Origin: Flavobacterium weaverense | Lineage (GTDB): Bacteria > Bacteroidota > Bacteroidia > Flavobacteriales > Flavobacteriaceae | Assembly (NCBI RefSeq): GCF_003688495.1 | Contig: NZ_REFH01000007.1 | Location: forward strand, 620,001-684,000 | Length of the DNA: 64,000 nt | Direction: 5' to 3' | Shown: piece by piece, positions 44,385-52,185 of the stretch | Position numbering within the stretch: position 1 is the stretch's first letter | How the letters are laid out: each line of letters opens with the position of its first letter | Made by a program: the position numbers and the translations under genes | Notes under the pieces: model-generated | Seen by the model: only the letters and a program-made list of their open reading frames with translations | The model's database searches: none | What the model was told of the DNA's origin: nothing

Positions 44385-46745
44385 TTAATGCAATTCGTTC
44401 AGCAGATCTTCGTAACTGTATTTTTTTATATTCTGATCGAAATTGTTATTCTGAACTTTTACACGGATTGCTTTTAGACCAGATACGCCTTGCAATTCTT
44501 CGACTTCAAACTCCTCGATGACTGGTTCTACTATGTTCTTGAACTGTAAAAATTTGATGTAGTTGAGATATTCAATTCGCTCGCTATTGTGAGAATATAC
44601 GATTGTAATTTTTTCTTCCTCAGTGATTCGTTCCATAGTTCCTTTTATATTTGCTTTATCAATGCGTTTTTTAACAACTTCGTATCGTGCATTATAAGTT
44701 CCATCTACGTCAAAACGTTTTTCATCCATTCTAAATCGTATGGAAATAGGAGAGCTAAAAACTAAAATTAGAGAAGTTACATCAAGCTCATACGGTAAAC
44801 TGCTTTTTAATTGGTGATGTTCCATTTCCATTTCACAAAGAGTTTGTAGTTGCCAAAGCCTTAAATTATGGAGATACATAATATCAAAAGCTTTCATTGG
44901 AGCAATAGATGAACCTATGTATAGATTGTGTTCTATGCCATCAGTCTTGAATCTTTCATAATAGTGAGGGAAAATGTTTTGTGCTTCTGTTTGTTTTTCA
45001 TCAAGAACTCCCGCGAGTTTTTTATTAATAATTGAAAGTGCGTTATCAAATTGTTTTCTTGCATGATAATACAATCCTGACTTTTCATCGAGACTATCAA
45101 AGTAACTTTTCTCAGCCGCACCATTTTCAGCGTTTTTAAGAACAGGATGAATTTCATTTTGGATGTACAGCTGAATCTGTTGTTCCGTATCTGCTTTTAG
45201 AGGCAAATTCAATTGATCTAAGAGCGATTTTAATTCGAATTTACGTTGCTCTAATAATAAAATATTAGTATCTGACCCGTGATTTTCGAATATTTCAATC
45301 ACTGTGCTTAATTGCTTTTTTAAATCCTCTTTTACGGTTTTGTTTCGGTGTTCTGATGACCCTTTGATATCAATTTGGCCATATAAAGGAAACACTTCTT
45401 TGAATACAATTTCTTTGAAAATGTAATCTTTATTTTGACGTTTTGTTTCGAAATATTGTAAAGCTTCTTGTCTAAATTTCCAATATACGCTAGGATGAAT
45501 AGCCGTATATTCTCTTTGAATTATAGCTTCAATTTGGTTTTGCTTGTCTAAATTGTGACGTTCTGTAGTGTCAATTAAATAAGGTATAATCAGGTCTAGT
45601 TTTCTTGCATTAAGACTGCTGAGTTCTCTTTTATTTGGTGAAACTAATTCAATAATACCTAGAATAACGTCATTTTTCACAATGGGACAAAAAATACAAC
45701 TTTGAATATTTTGTTTTAATAAATGTTGTCCTAATTTTTCATTACCGGGAACTAATGCAAAATTTTCAACGTTTGCAATCGATAAAGGCTTTTTGTCTTT
45801 TAATAATTTTTCGAAAGAACAGCCAAAAAACTCATTATTACAGTTTATTTCTCCCTCAGCTGACAATATAAAGCTGCCACTGCTTTCATCGTTATTGTAA
45901 GTAGTCTTTACAAACTTATCTTGTTCTTCATCGTAAATAATCATCCCAACTTTTAGATTTGGATTTTTAAATATGGAACGAAAAATAGATTCAAAATTAT
46001 CTTGAAGCGTTATTAGTTCTATTTCCGGTTTTAATAGATTACTTTTTAGATTTGAAATCGCACTTTCAGTAGTGGCATCAAATAATATAGCAATTCCGAA
46101 ACCTTTTAGTGTCCAACTATTCACTGGAAATTTCTCTTTCCACAAAGCGATATCATCACAATTATCCATCAACAAGTCAATGTCGTCTTGGGAAATAGGA
46201 TTTACGTTATCAGTAGGTTGAATTTCTAAAAAATCAGCATTATATAAAATCCTATATTGATTCATGACTCCGTTTTCACTTGGAATATCATAAAATAAAG
46301 GATTGTTGTAATCAATATTTTGTCCGTAGAATTGATTTAAAATTAACGTACAGCTCATAATGTAAAACTGATGTTCGTCTAGATTTCTTATAGACATGTC
46401 AAAAGCGATACCAGCTTGTTGTACAATTTTTTTAAAACGTTCTGTGTAATTAAAAGTGAAATTTTGAAAAGGAATAGTAACTGCTTTAATCTCGTTGTTA
46501 GTTAAAGCGGTTGGAAATAGATCGGCCAGTAAGTTTTTTATTAAAATTTCATTATCGTAAATTAAATTTAAATCTTCAATGCCTGTTCTAAATTCAGGAA
46601 ATGGTTCAATCTCTTTTAGTAAAGCTTTTGCATAATTAGCCCGATAATCCACATCAGAAATAGAGATTTCTTCAAGCGCTTCAATAAGCTTGTGAAAAGA
46701 GATCATTGTTTTGAAAGGACTTTCGGTAAAGAATTGATGTGTCAT
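44385..46745 (-). CDS. large GAF-domain protein with uncharacterised C-terminal half
   Basis: 786 residues, no signal or membrane segment. A GAF domain occupies about 245-400 (VGMIIYDEEQDKFVKT, CIFCPIVKNDVILGIIELVSP, in parts). The first ~240 residues and the ~380 after it match nothing I recognise; the latter is largely helical, then beta-rich (YELDVTSLILVFSSPISIRF, DGTYNARYEVVKKRIDKANI). There is no kinase, cyclase or diguanylate motif, so its output is unknown. It converges on the HD-PycTM gene with only 2 bp between the stops and no terminator, so the two transcripts must overlap at their 3' ends. Confidence 0.82.
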   Translation of the reverse strand: MTHQFFTESPFKTMISFHKLIEALEEISISDVDYRANYAKALLKEIEPFPEFRTGIEDLNLIYDNEILIKNLLADLFPTALTNNEIKAVTIPFQNFTFNYTERFKKIVQQAGIAFDMSIRNLDEHQFYIMSCTLILNQFYGQNIDYNNPLFYDIPSENGVMNQYRILYNADFLEIQPTDNVNPISQDDIDLLMDNCDDIALWKEKFPVNSWTLKGFGIAILFDATTESAISNLKSNLLKPEIELITLQDNFESIFRSIFKNPNLKVGMIIYDEEQDKFVKTTYNNDESSGSFILSAEGEINCNNEFFGCSFEKLLKDKKPLSIANVENFALVPGNEKLGQHLLKQNIQSCIFCPIVKNDVILGIIELVSPNKRELSSLNARKLDLIIPYLIDTTERHNLDKQNQIEAIIQREYTAIHPSVYWKFRQEALQYFETKRQNKDYIFKEIVFKEVFPLYGQIDIKGSSEHRNKTVKEDLKKQLSTVIEIFENHGSDTNILLLEQRKFELKSLLDQLNLPLKADTEQQIQLYIQNEIHPVLKNAENGAAEKSYFDSLDEKSGLYYHARKQFDNALSIINKKLAGVLDEKQTEAQNIFPHYYERFKTDGIEHNLYIGSSIAPMKAFDIMYLHNLRLWQLQTLCEMEMEHHQLKSSLPYELDVTSLILVFSSPISIRFRMDEKRFDVDGTYNARYEVVKKRIDKANIKGTMERITEEEKITIVYSHNSERIEYLNYIKFLQFKNIVEPVIEEFEVEELQGVSGLKAIRVKVQNNNFDQNIKKYSYEDLLNELH

Positions 46746-46845
46746 TTTCTATTTTTAGAAAGGTAAATTTACAAATAATAATAGTTTTATTGCGCTTTCT
46801 ATTCAACTGTTCTATCATTCGAAATTTTACGTTTTGATCCTTTAA

Positions 46846-46886
46846 ACAAAAAAATCCCCAAGCAATTAGTTGCTTGAGGATTCATG
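46846..46886 (-). terminator. terminator of the nucleoid-associated protein gene
   Basis: Hairpin AATCC(C)CAAGCAA-TTAG-TTGCTTG(A)GGATT with one internal mismatch; on the minus strand it is followed by a run of T. It sits ~36 bp past the stop of the 46922 gene. Confidence 0.8.
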
Positions 46887-46921
46887 TTTTTTTAATATCG
46901 ACTATTTACACAAAGTTACCA

Positions 46922-47980
46922 TTAGGACTTTTCTTCTTTGTTAAAATATACAAGGTAGTAATACATTTGTTTTTCTTCGTCCCATCCTTTTTCAACGTAC
47001 TTCTCTGCACTTTCAGGATTAATGAAATCCATTTTAATTTGGATATGAGTATCTAGATTAATTACGTTTTTAATCGATTTACGTGCGTCAGAAACTGCTG
47101 CATTCGCAATAGGAAAAGAAGTTACATCTTCAATACTATACTTTTCGCCTTTGTCTATTTTATAATTTTTAAACTCTGGAATTAAGTCCGGATTGTCTAA
47201 AACTTCATTTAGAAACTCTGTCTCTTCAAACTCATTATTTTTGGCGAAATAATTAACAGAGCGATTCATAAACATTACTTCTTCTTTCTTGTCTTCAGCG
47301 GGGAAAACAACATCTTTAGCAAAGTTTTGACAGAATTTTAAATATTTCTTAGTGATGAAATTTTCATCTTCAAATGCATCCACAGAAAGGAAATGCTCTA
47401 ACCAATATCTGGCATCATAACGATTGCTGTCTACCGTCAAAATTTTATATCCTTCTTCTTTTTTATAGTTAAAGATCAAGCAACCTTTGTCAAGTTTGTT
47501 CAAACTCACACCTTGTTGTAAAATCATTTCTAGGTGAGATGCTTTTTCTTCAAACTGTAAAAAATCAGCTTGAATTTCACTTTTGAAAATCCCTATCGCA
47601 TCAACAACGTTGTTGTCGATACTCAAGTTTGTCAAATAGGTAACATATACTTCACCATTTTTAATGTGAGGATGATTGGATTGCTCAAATAAATGATTTG
47701 TTATTTTTTTTGATACTTCATGAATAGTCGCAGGATTGTCAAAAACTTCAGTAGCAAACTTGAACATATCATTGTAATCCAAATCAATTTCGTGAGCAAA
47801 CTGAAAATAGTTTTCCTCTTTTTCTCTAAATGGTTTAAAGAAAAATTCTTTCATTAAAGGTACAATTTCATCATTCAAGCTAAATGGCTGTTCTGATAAA
47901 AAAATAGCTTCATTTCTACTTTTATTACCAACTCTATGAATTGATAAATTTTCGATATGTGTATTATATAGGTTGATCAT
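46922..47980 (-). CDS. nucleoid-associated protein, NdpA/YejK (NA37) family
   Basis: 352 residues, close to the family's usual ~340. The N-terminus (INLYNTHIENLSIHRVGNKS) and the conserved AIGIFKSE and LDKGCLIFNYKKEEGY blocks fit the 37-kDa nucleoid-associated family. In E. coli the homologue co-localises with the chromosome, but its biochemical role is unresolved. It is a single gene with its own terminator. Confidence 0.85.
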   Translation of the reverse strand: MINLYNTHIENLSIHRVGNKSRNEAIFLSEQPFSLNDEIVPLMKEFFFKPFREKEENYFQFAHEIDLDYNDMFKFATEVFDNPATIHEVSKKITNHLFEQSNHPHIKNGEVYVTYLTNLSIDNNVVDAIGIFKSEIQADFLQFEEKASHLEMILQQGVSLNKLDKGCLIFNYKKEEGYKILTVDSNRYDARYWLEHFLSVDAFEDENFITKKYLKFCQNFAKDVVFPAEDKKEEVMFMNRSVNYFAKNNEFEETEFLNEVLDNPDLIPEFKNYKIDKGEKYSIEDVTSFPIANAAVSDARKSIKNVINLDTHIQIKMDFINPESAEKYVEKGWDEEKQMYYYLVYFNKEEKS

Positions 47981-48113
47981 CTTATTAAAGTTTGAGAGGT
48001 AGGTTTTGAAATTACTTTTATTTACACAAATGAATAAAAGTTTTCATTAAAGGTGTTTTGTGCAAACAAAAAAGCTTTTCGTTATTATAGCAATATTTAT
48101 TTATAGTTCGCTT

Positions 48114-48147
48114 AGCTCCCTTTCCTTTGGAGAGGGTCGGGGAGAGG
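48114..48147. repeat. GC-rich palindromic intergenic repeat
   Basis: CCCTTTCC-TTT-GGAGAGGG (starting 48118) forms an 8-bp hairpin with one G-T pair and is followed by TCGGGGAGAGG. Its GC content stands out from the AT-rich surroundings, and it ends 2-3 bp before the stop codon side of the 48150 gene. The motif (ctccc..cctttggagaggg..ggggagagg) is one I recall as a dispersed repeat in Bacteroidota genomes, not checked here. Confidence 0.5.
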
Positions 48148-48149
48148 AA

Positions 48150-48689
48150 TTAATTCCAGTTCTCCTCAAAACCGAAGTCTTCAAAACTATCATCTCCTTC
48201 AAACATGTCTAGATCATCTTCATCTAAGCCATCTTCGTATTCGTCATTGTAATCATCGGCATTATCAGACTCAAAATTTTTCTCCATTGCTTCATCAGGA
48301 ATTTCTCCATGAGAAAAAATCGTTTCTGGATACGCATTACCTGTAACAGGCTCTTCAATAGCCGCTAATTCAACAAGGAATGTCCACATATTAATGAAAT
48401 CGTAGACATAGATAATCTTTGTGTTTTGTTTGTCTAAAATATCAGATAAAGCGTAATCACTCATTATTTTTTGCTCGCCAGGAACATCTCCAGTATCAAA
48501 AAGCGAAATTTCATCTTCCTGATTCCAAGTCTCGTCGCAAGTGTAGAAAGAAGCAACATCCATCCCGTCAAAACCGAAAGAATTGAAAATTGCGTTGTGT
48601 AAATCCTCTAATGTATCTTCCTCATGTATAGCAATATCTCTAAAAACATCATCTTCTGCGTCTAGTATCACTCTAAATTTGTAAACCAT
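48150..48689 (-). CDS. pRiA4b ORF-3-like (IS1096 passenger-like) protein
   Basis: 179 residues. Residues 1-~115 (MVYKFRVILDAEDDVFRDIA, LEDLHNAIFNSFGFD, FYTCDETWN, YVYDFINMWTF) match the plasmid pRiA4b ORF-3 / TnpR-passenger fold, but this family is widespread in chromosomes and is not a transposase. The C-terminal ~45 residues are extremely acidic (EDGLDEDDLDMFEGDDSFED). Function unknown. No inverted repeats or transposase genes flank it. Confidence 0.8.
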   Translation of the reverse strand: MVYKFRVILDAEDDVFRDIAIHEEDTLEDLHNAIFNSFGFDGMDVASFYTCDETWNQEDEISLFDTGDVPGEQKIMSDYALSDILDKQNTKIIYVYDFINMWTFLVELAAIEEPVTGNAYPETIFSHGEIPDEAMEKNFESDNADDYNDEYEDGLDEDDLDMFEGDDSFEDFGFEENWN

Positions 48690-48889
48690 AATCTTTCCTG
48701 TTATTTTGAAAGGTCAAAGGTAAAATTTAATTTTAGATTTAGTCTTGAAGTTTTGTTACAGATTTGCGATTTGTTGATAAGATTTTTGCGTATGAATATG
48801 AAATTAGAAGCTTAAATAGGAATGTTTTTCAGACTCAATGAGTTAGTGTGAATTCTATTTTCATCCTTTTTTCTATTAACAAAATTTAT

Positions 48890-49501
48890 TTATTCTGCTC
48901 TCCGATTTCTAAAGGCTCTAGAAATTCTCTTTCTGAATTTGTGGTATTTTTTATGGTTGGGATAAAGTCTATTGTGCGCCATATTATTCGTGATTAACGC
49001 TACTGCAAGTAGAATAAGTGATCCGCTTAGTACAGGGGAAAGAACGTATAAATAACCTAACTCTTTAACTTTTTCGGAACCAGCAATTGCAATCAAAGCA
49101 GTCGCGCCACCTGGTGGATGAAGTGTTTTTGTTATTTGCATCAATACAATCGAGGAAGCGACCGCAAGAGGAGCAGTTAACCATAAGATATCGGGCAAGA
49201 ATTTATAAACAGTCACTCCAATAATGGCAGAAATCACATGACCGCCAATAAGATTTCTTGGCTGAGCCAAAGGACTTTGAATAACTCCATAAACTAAAAC
49301 ACTAGACGCACCAAAAGAACCTATTAAATAAACCATATCCGACTTTGGGAGCACTTGTGATTGTAAATAAGCTATAATCCCGATACCAACAAATCCACCA
49401 ATAAAAGCCCATAAATGTTCTTTGAAATCGACAAGTGTTTCTTTATAAAGAATGTATTTTGTTTTGCGGTAATTCCTCTTGATTTTATGGATTGATGACA
49501 T
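48890..49501 (-). CDS. HPP-family membrane protein
   Basis: 203 residues with about four membrane segments and the family signature in TLHPPGGATALIAIAG (HPPGGA). Members of the HPP family include cyanobacterial and plant nitrite transporters of chloroplasts; the substrate here is unknown. A basic C-terminus (KFRKRISRAFRNRRAE) follows the last helix. It begins 6 bp after the ClC gene's stop, so the two form a tight operon and an anion-transport role fits both. Confidence 0.88.
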   Translation of the reverse strand: MSSIHKIKRNYRKTKYILYKETLVDFKEHLWAFIGGFVGIGIIAYLQSQVLPKSDMVYLIGSFGASSVLVYGVIQSPLAQPRNLIGGHVISAIIGVTVYKFLPDILWLTAPLAVASSIVLMQITKTLHPPGGATALIAIAGSEKVKELGYLYVLSPVLSGSLILLAVALITNNMAHNRLYPNHKKYHKFRKRISRAFRNRRAE

Positions 49502-49507
49502 AAGTAG

Positions 49508-50788
49508 TTATTTTGCTAGGCTAGGAGAATAAGTGTATACAGTAAATGGATATAATAATTTTGCCGTATATTTTGAAATTAAGCAAACTACTAAAATGGG
49601 TAGAAATAGGGTATAATCATTGGTTAAACCGCAAACTAAAAAAATGGCTGTAAAAGGCGCGTGAATACTTGCACTTAAAACGGCAGCCATACCAATGATC
49701 ATAAAGTTTAGCGGAATGACATTAGCGTTTAAATATTTATTTAAAAGTAAAGCAAGCAATATACCTAAGAAAGCACCAACAAATAAGCTGGGCGCAAAAA
49801 CACCTCCGTCACCTCCTGCAGCTAGCGAAGCAGAAGTAGCAATAGGTTTTAATAGTGTTATTCCAAAAAATGTTAACGCTAATGATAAAGTTAAGACAGT
49901 ATCATTTGAGTCAAGTAAAACAGTTTTAATCGCATGATATCCCTCTCCATATAATTGAGGGAATAAAAAAAAGGAAACACTTAAAATTGCTGAGCCTAAT
50001 ATGATTTTGTAATAAGGCTCGCTTATTTTGGAGAATCTTGATTTAAAAAACAAAACACATCGCGTTAAATAAACAGAGTATATTGCAGCTAAAACTCCTA
50101 ATAGAATAAAATAGGGAGCTGCTTTTAAATGCCAAGTTGTGATATTAACCGTAAACAATGGTTCTTCATGTAATAAATAACTAAGTGCGGAGGCGATTGA
50201 TACTGCAATGACAGTAGTGAGAATAAATGCTCGCGTTAATTTTTTAGAAATTACTTCCAATGAAAAGAGAATTCCTGCAATAGGACTACTAAATAGAACG
50301 GTAATCCCTGCAGCTATTCCGGCACATATTAGTTCTGTTTTGTATTGTCTAAACATATTGTGCTTTCGCTGCGCAACTGCTCCTATAGTTGCTGTCGCTA
50401 CAACGGTAGAAACTTCAATTCCAGTAGATCCACCAGAAACAACTGTTAATAGACCGTTTATAAAATGAGAAGGAATCTTATAACTTGGTAGGTTTTTAGT
50501 TTTTGAATTTACGCTCTCAAATATTTCTTTAATCCCTTTATTTTCTTTCTTTTTGAATAAATATTGTCGTAGAAAAAAGATAATAGAGAAACCAAAAATA
50601 GGGAAAATTATAAAAAACAAGGAGTTAGTAGATGCTCGATGAAAGAATATAGCTTCGTAGTATTCAGTCGCATTTTTTAAAACTATCCCTAAAAATGCAG
50701 AGAGAAATCCAATCAAAACGGAAACTATTACTAATTTTTTAAACTTAATGAATTGGTAATTTTTTTTAATTTCGGCATTTGTATTCAT
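49508..50788 (-). CDS. ClC-type chloride channel or antiporter
   Basis: 426 residues, about ten membrane helices. Motifs: GGSTGIEVSTV (the glutamate corresponds to the gating E of GREGP), GGDGGVFAPSLFVGAFLG and the ion-path helix around SASIHAPFTAIFLV. No CBS domains follow the membrane part. Whether it is a channel or a proton-coupled antiporter cannot be told from these motifs. It is translated just before the HPP gene, with a 6-bp gap. The ~250 bp upstream holds a spurious 69-codon frame. Confidence 0.92.
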   Translation of the reverse strand: MNTNAEIKKNYQFIKFKKLVIVSVLIGFLSAFLGIVLKNATEYYEAIFFHRASTNSLFFIIFPIFGFSIIFFLRQYLFKKKENKGIKEIFESVNSKTKNLPSYKIPSHFINGLLTVVSGGSTGIEVSTVVATATIGAVAQRKHNMFRQYKTELICAGIAAGITVLFSSPIAGILFSLEVISKKLTRAFILTTVIAVSIASALSYLLHEEPLFTVNITTWHLKAAPYFILLGVLAAIYSVYLTRCVLFFKSRFSKISEPYYKIILGSAILSVSFFLFPQLYGEGYHAIKTVLLDSNDTVLTLSLALTFFGITLLKPIATSASLAAGGDGGVFAPSLFVGAFLGILLALLLNKYLNANVIPLNFMIIGMAAVLSASIHAPFTAIFLVCGLTNDYTLFLPILVVCLISKYTAKLLYPFTVYTYSPSLAK

Positions 50789-51007
50789 TGGATCGAAGTG
50801 CTAAACTTTGGTTGTCCTAAAACAAGAAAATATATTGTTAATAAAAATAATTCTACATCACAAAGTTAAAAAAACAAAAGCACAAATGAATCCAATTAAT
50901 GTGCATGTTACACTATTTTGTGATTACCGTATTTTTTTAGCTAAGAAAAAAACAATTATTTATTATTTTTTTATAAAAACAAGATTAATTAATAAATTTT
51001 CTCAAAA

Positions 51008-51032
51008 AAAAGCCTAATTGATTGATTAGGCT
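51008..51032 (-). terminator. terminator of the small secreted protein gene
   Basis: Perfect 8-bp stem AGCCTAAT/ATTAGGCT with a 6-nt loop; on the minus strand it runs into a T tract. It begins 8 bp past the stop codon. Confidence 0.85.
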
Positions 51033-51039
51033 TCAGTTT

Positions 51040-51435
51040 CTATTTTTTTTGTTCAGAGCATAACCCTACAATTTCATGAAAAGTATTATGTAAATCAGTG
51101 ATGGACTTCACAACATCGGCGTCAGATCCATTAGATTTGATGATTTTATTTAGCGCTTTACTCTTCATTTGTAAATGTTCTGCAGAGACAAGTATAGCAT
51201 CAGTTTTAAATTCTACTGGAACTTCTGATTTTAATAATTGAGCTGCTTTATTCATCATTTCTTCCGAACGTGCTTTTATTGGAGCCAAATCTCCTTCTTC
51301 AGCTGGATGAAAAGTCTCAGACATTATCTCGTGAAATTCTTTAATCGCTGGCCATTTGTCAAAAGTAGATTGTGCCGAAACAGTATTAGCAACAAATACA
51401 AGTAAAAACGCCAACAGTAATTTTAAATGTTTCAT
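51040..51435 (-). CDS. small secreted helical protein
   Basis: 131 residues with a clear signal (LLLAFLLVFVANTVSAQ). The mature part is all helix-forming, with FHEIMSETFHPAEEGD near the start and LHNTFHEIVGLC at the end. His/Glu/Cys placement at both ends could bind metal, but this is a guess. Similar short periplasmic proteins accompany copper-handling genes in relatives; no such genes are adjacent here. Own terminator, no operon evident. Confidence 0.7.
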   Translation of the reverse strand: MKHLKLLLAFLLVFVANTVSAQSTFDKWPAIKEFHEIMSETFHPAEEGDLAPIKARSEEMMNKAAQLLKSEVPVEFKTDAILVSAEHLQMKSKALNKIIKSNGSDADVVKSITDLHNTFHEIVGLCSEQKK

Positions 51436-51482
51436 AGTTTTATAATTTAGTGATTAATATAGGACTGAAATAAACATAGTTT

Positions 51483-52046
51483 TTATTTTTCTAGATTTAA
51501 CTTTCTAATAACTTTTGCAGGATTTCCTACTGCTAAGGAATTGTCTGGAATGTCTTTTGTAACCACAGATCCAGCTCCAATAACACAACCATTTCCTATT
51601 GTGACACCTGGACAAATCACTGAATTTCCACCTATCCAACAATCGTCACCAATAATAATAGGTAAAGCATTTTCTAATGTCTTGCGCAATTCAGCATCAA
51701 GAGGATGCGTTGCAGTATACAATTGCACTCCGGGAGCAAAAAATACATTGGAACCTATTGTCACTTTCGTGCAATCTAAAACAACGCAATTGACATTGAA
51801 GTAAACGTTTTCTCCGCAAATAATATTGTATCCATAATCACAAAAAAATGGAGGTTCGATATAAAGATTAGCGCCAGCATTCGGGATTAACTCCTTAATG
51901 ATTTCTCTCGCTTTTTTAGTAATTCTATACTCAGTTACATTTAATCGATGCAGTAAGTTTTTAGATTTTCTGCGGTCTTTGACTAGTACAGGATCACCTG
52001 CTAAGTAATATTCTCCAGCGATCATTTTCTCTTTTTCAGTAGTCAT
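51483..52046 (-). CDS. sugar O-acetyltransferase (maltose acetyltransferase-like, LbH)
   Basis: 187 residues: N-terminal Mac domain (EKEKMIAGEYYLAGDPVLVKDR) then left-handed beta-helix hexapeptide repeats (IIGDDCWIGGNSVICPGVTI, VIGAGSVVTKDIPDNSLAVG, read in parts) with the catalytic His in TATHPLDAELR. Transfers acetyl from acetyl-CoA to a sugar hydroxyl; the acceptor is not determinable. It is divergent from the TonB-dependent receptor gene across 139 bp. Confidence 0.93.
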   Translation of the reverse strand: MTTEKEKMIAGEYYLAGDPVLVKDRRKSKNLLHRLNVTEYRITKKAREIIKELIPNAGANLYIEPPFFCDYGYNIICGENVYFNVNCVVLDCTKVTIGSNVFFAPGVQLYTATHPLDAELRKTLENALPIIIGDDCWIGGNSVICPGVTIGNGCVIGAGSVVTKDIPDNSLAVGNPAKVIRKLNLEK

Positions 52047-52156
52047 AGTAATAATTTTGATTGTTGTAAATGTAAAAGAAAATGAATCGTATTACAACTC
52101 ATCCTCGTTTATTGACACTTCAGTTAATAAGTTTTTCGCAGCAGTCATTCCTTAAA

Positions 52157-52164
52157 TATATTTG
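52157..52164 (+). promoter_or_regulatory. -7 box of the TonB-receptor operon
   Basis: TATATTTG matches TAnnTTTG and lies 21 bp before ATG 52186. It overlaps the alternative TTG start at 52162, which argues against that start. No convincing -33 TTG. Confidence 0.5.
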
Positions 52165-52185
52165 CTTCATCAAAAACCAAGTATT

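Noticed and set aside
48150..48689. Possible mobile element because of IS1096/pRiA4b similarity
   Set aside because: The family is common on chromosomes; no transposase, terminal repeats or target duplications are visible.
50808..51017. 69-codon frame on the + strand upstream of the ClC gene
   Set aside because: Low-complexity, lysine/isoleucine-rich translation of AT-rich intergenic DNA, and it overlaps the terminator of the next gene; no recognisable start context.
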